From NCBI GenBank assembly GCA_902826245.1, contig CADEEA010000018.1, positions 4,945-50,358 of the forward strand: a stretch of 45,414 bases of DNA, given 5' to 3'. The position numbers and the translations under genes were made by a program. Below are positions 43,028-45,414 of the stretch, one piece after another. A model generated the notes under the pieces. That model made no database searches and was not told the origin of the DNA. It was given only the letters and a program-made list of their open reading frames with translations. Origin of the DNA: an uncultured Alphaproteobacteria bacterium. Its GTDB lineage: Bacteria; Pseudomonadota; Alphaproteobacteria; Caulobacterales; Aquidulcibacteraceae. Position 1 is the first letter of the stretch. Each line of letters starts with the position of its first letter.

Positions 43028-43529
43028 GCGCATCTACTGGGACGCCTGCTGCTGGATTGCGCTGATCCAGCAAGAAGTGGTCACTGTTGATGGCAAGAGC
43101 GTTGATCGGGGCAAGATGTGCCGTGGTGTAATCCAGGCTGGCGAGAGGGGCATCTATGAGATTGTCACTTCGACACTTTCATTGGCCGAGGTTAGCAAAG
43201 CCCCAAGCACTAGGACTGCTGCTGACGACGACAAGATCGCGCAGTTCTTCGAAAACGACTACATTCTACTAGCCAACGTCGATGTTCGCGTCGGGACGTT
43301 AGCGCGGCAGTTGATGCAGAAAGGTTTTGCGGGCCTAAAGCCTGCTGACGCCATTCACTTGGCGACCGCGTCCGTTGCGGAGTCCGAGTTCTTTCATACC
43401 TTCGACAACGCCTTGCTAAAACTGTCGGCAAAGGTGAACACGGGAAAAGGGCAGCCGATTCAGATCACTGAGCCGGAGGTCTTGGGCAAAGAAACTCCCT
43501 TGCTCAAGGGTACAAAAGACAAGCCCTAG
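43011..43529 (+). CDS. PIN-domain protein, partner of the 285-residue protein
   Basis: A 172-residue PIN-domain protein. RIYWDACCWIALIQ has the first catalytic Asp, TSTLSLAEVSK the conserved Glu, GLKPADAIHLATASV the next Asp, and FFHTFDNALLKLS the last. All four acidic positions are present, so ribonuclease activity is plausible. The C-terminal 35 residues (VNTGKGQPIQITEPEVLGKE) form an extension beyond the usual ~135-residue VapC. The start ATG is inside the upstream gene (17-base overlap). G+C is lower than the chromosome. It converges with lepA, with hairpins between them. Confidence 0.85.
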   Translation: MASSTKRIYWDACCWIALIQQEVVTVDGKSVDRGKMCRGVIQAGERGIYEIVTSTLSLAEVSKAPSTRTAADDDKIAQFFENDYILLANVDVRVGTLARQLMQKGFAGLKPADAIHLATASVAESEFFHTFDNALLKLSAKVNTGKGQPIQITEPEVLGKETPLLKGTKDKP

Positions 43530-43541
43530 CATCCCCACCCG

Positions 43542-43620
43542 ATCCCGGATCGCGCTTTGCTCGCGCAAATCGCGTCCGGGATGAATTCTGACTGAACGCG
43601 TCTTCGGCGCGCTCAGTCAG
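43542..43620. terminator. Two hairpins between the PIN gene and lepA
   Basis: ATCCCGGATCGCG (43542-43554) pairs with CGCGTCCGGGAT (43571-43582) with one bulge and resembles half of the family-A repeats. CTGACTGAACGCG (43588-43600) pairs with CGCGCTCAGTCAG (43608-43620) with one mismatch, and this second stem includes the lepA stop codon. Either could stop the converging transcripts. Neither has a T-run. Confidence 0.45.
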
Positions 43621-45414
43621 AATCCATCTTCAACGCCGCAATGAACGCCTCCTGCGGAATGTCCACTTTCCCGAACTGGCGCATCTTTTTCTTGCCCTCT
43701 TTCTGCTTGTCCAGGAGCTTGCGTTTGCGCGAGGCGTCGCCGCCATAGCATTTCGCGGTGACGTCCTTCCGCAGGGCGGAAAGGGTTTCGCGGGCGATGA
43801 TCCTTCCTCCAATCGCGGCCTGGATCGGGATTTTGAACATGTGCTGCGGGATCAGCTCTTTCAGCTTCTCCACCATCGAGCGGCCGCGTGATTCCGCGCG
43901 GCCGGCGTGCACCAGCATTGAGAGCGCGTCGACCGGCTCGTCGTTCACCAGGATGCTCATCTTCACCAGATTGCCGGGGCGGTGGTCGATCAGCTGATAA
44001 TCGAAGCTGGCATAGCCCTTGGAAATGCTTTTCAGCCGGTCGTAAAAATCGAACACCACTTCGTTCAGCGGCAATTCGTACACCAGCATCGCGCGCGAGC
44101 CGACATAATTCAGCTCCTTCTGCACGCCGCGGCGATCCTGGCAGAGCTTGATGATCGAGCCCAGATATTCGTCCGGCGTCAGGATCGTCGCCTTGATCCA
44201 GGGCTCCTCGATTTCCTTGATGTAGGTGACATCAGGCAGATCGGCGGGATTGTGCAGTTCCTTCATCTCGCCATTGTTGAGATGCACGCGGTAGACCACC
44301 GAAGGCGCGGTGGCGATGAGATCGAGATTGAACTCGCGCGAGAGCCGCTCCTGGATGATCTCGAGGTGCAAGAGCCCGAGAAAGCCGCAGCGAAAGCCAA
44401 AACCGAGCGCGGCGGAGGTTTCCATTTCGAAGGAGAAGCTCGCATCGTTGAGGCGCAGCCGGCTCATCGCCGCGCGCAGATCTTCGAAGTTCGCCGCGTC
44501 CTGTGGGAACAGGCCGCAGAACACCACCGGCTGCGCCGGCTTGAAGCCGGGCAGCGCTTGGGCCGTCTCGCGGCGATATTCGGTGATGGTGTCGCCGACG
44601 CGGGCGTCGCCGACTTCCTTGATCGAAGCGGTCAGGATGCCGATCTCGCCAGGGCCAAGTTCGGCGACCTCCTGGCGCTTGGGGCGCAACACGCCAAGGC
44701 TGTCGACGTTATAATCGGCGCCGGTCTGCATCAATTTGATGCGCATGGCTTTGCGCATCACGCCGTCGATAACGCGAAACAGCACGACGACGCCGAGATA
44801 GGAATCATACCACGCGTCCACCAGCAGCGCCTTCAACGGCGCGTTGGCGTCGCCGCTCTTGGGCGGTGGCAAGCGCGTGACGATGGCTTCGAGCAATTCG
44901 GCGATGCCCTCTCCGGTTTTGCCGGAGGCGAGGATGGCTTGCGAAGCGTCGAGACCGATCACGTCCTCGATCTGCTGGCGGATGCGTTCCGGCTCAGCGG
45001 CGGGAAGATCGATCTTGTTGAGCACCGGCACGATCTCGAGATCGTTGTCGAGCGCCTGATAGACATTGGCCAGGGTCTGCGCCTCCACGCCCTGGGAAGC
45101 GTCCACGATCAAGAGCGCGCCTTCGCAGGCAGCGAGCGAGCGCGAGACCTCATAGGCGAAGTCCACGTGGCCGGGCGTGTCCATTAGATTGAGGACATAG
45201 CTCTCACCATCCTTGGCCACATAATCGAGCCGCACGGTCTGGGCCTTGATTGTGATGCCGCGCTCGCGCTCGATATCCATCGAATCCAGCACCTGCTCGG
45301 TCATCTCGCGCGCGCTCAAGCCCCCCGTCTCCTGGATCAGCCTGTCGGAGAGCGTGGATTTGCCGTGGTCGATATGGGCCACTATTGAAAAGTTTCGGAT
45401 TTTGTCGCGCGGCG
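43613..45414 (-). CDS. lepA: Elongation factor 4 (LepA), 5' end cut by window
   Basis: A translational GTPase. The visible part of ~600 residues begins with [20 protein letters not shown] at the window edge, so only the first few residues are missing; a GTG at 45382 is internal, not the true start. G motifs are AHIDHGKST (G1), the RGITIKAQ region (G2), DTPGHVDF (G3), NKIDLP (G4) and an ASGKTGEG region (G5). Domains II, III and V and the LepA-specific C-terminal domain follow ([20 protein letters not shown]). EF4 back-translocates or remodels ribosomes under stress. The C-terminal end is complete. It converges with the PIN gene. Confidence 0.97.
   Translation of the reverse strand, partial: PRDKIRNFSIVAHIDHGKSTLSDRLIQETGGLSAREMTEQVLDSMDIERERGITIKAQTVRLDYVAKDGESYVLNLMDTPGHVDFAYEVSRSLAACEGALLIVDASQGVEAQTLANVYQALDNDLEIVPVLNKIDLPAAEPERIRQQIEDVIGLDASQAILASGKTGEGIAELLEAIVTRLPPPKSGDANAPLKALLVDAWYDSYLGVVVLFRVIDGVMRKAMRIKLMQTGADYNVDSLGVLRPKRQEVAELGPGEIGILTASIKEVGDARVGDTITEYRRETAQALPGFKPAQPVVFCGLFPQDAANFEDLRAAMSRLRLNDASFSFEMETSAALGFGFRCGFLGLLHLEIIQERLSREFNLDLIATAPSVVYRVHLNNGEMKELHNPADLPDVTYIKEIEEPWIKATILTPDEYLGSIIKLCQDRRGVQKELNYVGSRAMLVYELPLNEVVFDFYDRLKSISKGYASFDYQLIDHRPGNLVKMSILVNDEPVDALSMLVHAGRAESRGRSMVEKLKELIPQHMFKIPIQAAIGGRIIARETLSALRKDVTAKCYGGDASRKRKLLDKQKEGKKKMRQFGKVDIPQEAFIAALKMDSD

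Noticed and set aside
43982..45187. 401-codon forward frame
   Set aside because: Antisense to lepA, which has all its motifs on the other strand.
45380..45414. lepA starting at an internal GTG (45382)
   Set aside because: The frame continues upstream to the window edge with the conserved [14 protein letters not shown] sequence.

Overview
The window looks like a chromosomal stretch of a high-G+C alphaproteobacterium. The closest fit is the Caulobacterales/Hyphomonadaceae side of the class. This is inferred from gene content and order: rpsA next to ihfB; a run trpF-trpB-trpA-accD-folC; a reverse-strand chain tsaE-amgK-murU-addB-addA with trxA beside it; and CarD. It is not based on any database match. 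No phage, integrase, transposase, CRISPR array or rRNA was seen. One tRNA (Arg, CCU anticodon) is present.

Layout. 1-5.4 kb: CarD regulator, a CHASE4-type membrane histidine kinase, a nuclease-like lipoprotein and a gamma-glutamyltransferase. 5.4-9.4 kb: a large secreted serralysin-type metalloprotease with RTX repeats, a small lipoprotein and a glutathione transferase. 9.4-12.8 kb: tRNA-Arg, a membrane protein joining two Rossmann/RCK-like domains to a RyR domain, a 544-base gene-free stretch rich in inverted repeats, and an exported DUF3108-like protein. 13.0-14.3 kb: a translationally coupled ECF sigma / small membrane protein / periplasmic CpxP-like cassette. 14.6-17.7 kb: rpsA, a lipoprotein, ihfB and mscL. 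17.9-23.4 kb: tryptophan synthesis, accD and folC, with palindromic repeats in the junctions. 23.5-32.5 kb: trxA and the chain encoding AddAB recombination, AmgK/MurU cell-wall recycling and TsaE tRNA modification. 32.6-34.6 kb: ferredoxin reductase, 2Fe-2S ferredoxin and a methyltransferase-like membrane protein. 34.6-43.5 kb: an accessory-flavoured stretch with three separate PIN-domain modules, a broken DUF433-type antitoxin, an M20 peptidase, a GGDEF-EAL protein, a diiron protein and a small zincin. 43.6 kb to the end: lepA, cut by the window edge.

How the genes fit together. Several groups share overlapping stop/start codons and are probably co-translated: sigma/anti-sigma/sensor; trpA-accD; tsaE-amgK-murU-addB-addA; ferredoxin-methyltransferase; vapB-vapC; and the 285-residue protein with its PIN partner. 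Intergenic palindromes of at least two families are frequent. In two places (the nuclease lipoprotein gene and folC) the apparent start codon lies inside a palindrome arm, and trpB takes its ribosome binding site from a repeat.

Most interesting points: the low-G+C two-gene PIN module at 42.2-43.5 kb; the RyR-domain membrane protein; a 69-base copy of the diiron gene, differing only by synonymous changes, fused to the end of vapC; and a perfect 20-base-arm inverted repeat in front of vapBC. None of these amounts to a proven new system. They are the best candidates in an otherwise largely ordinary region.
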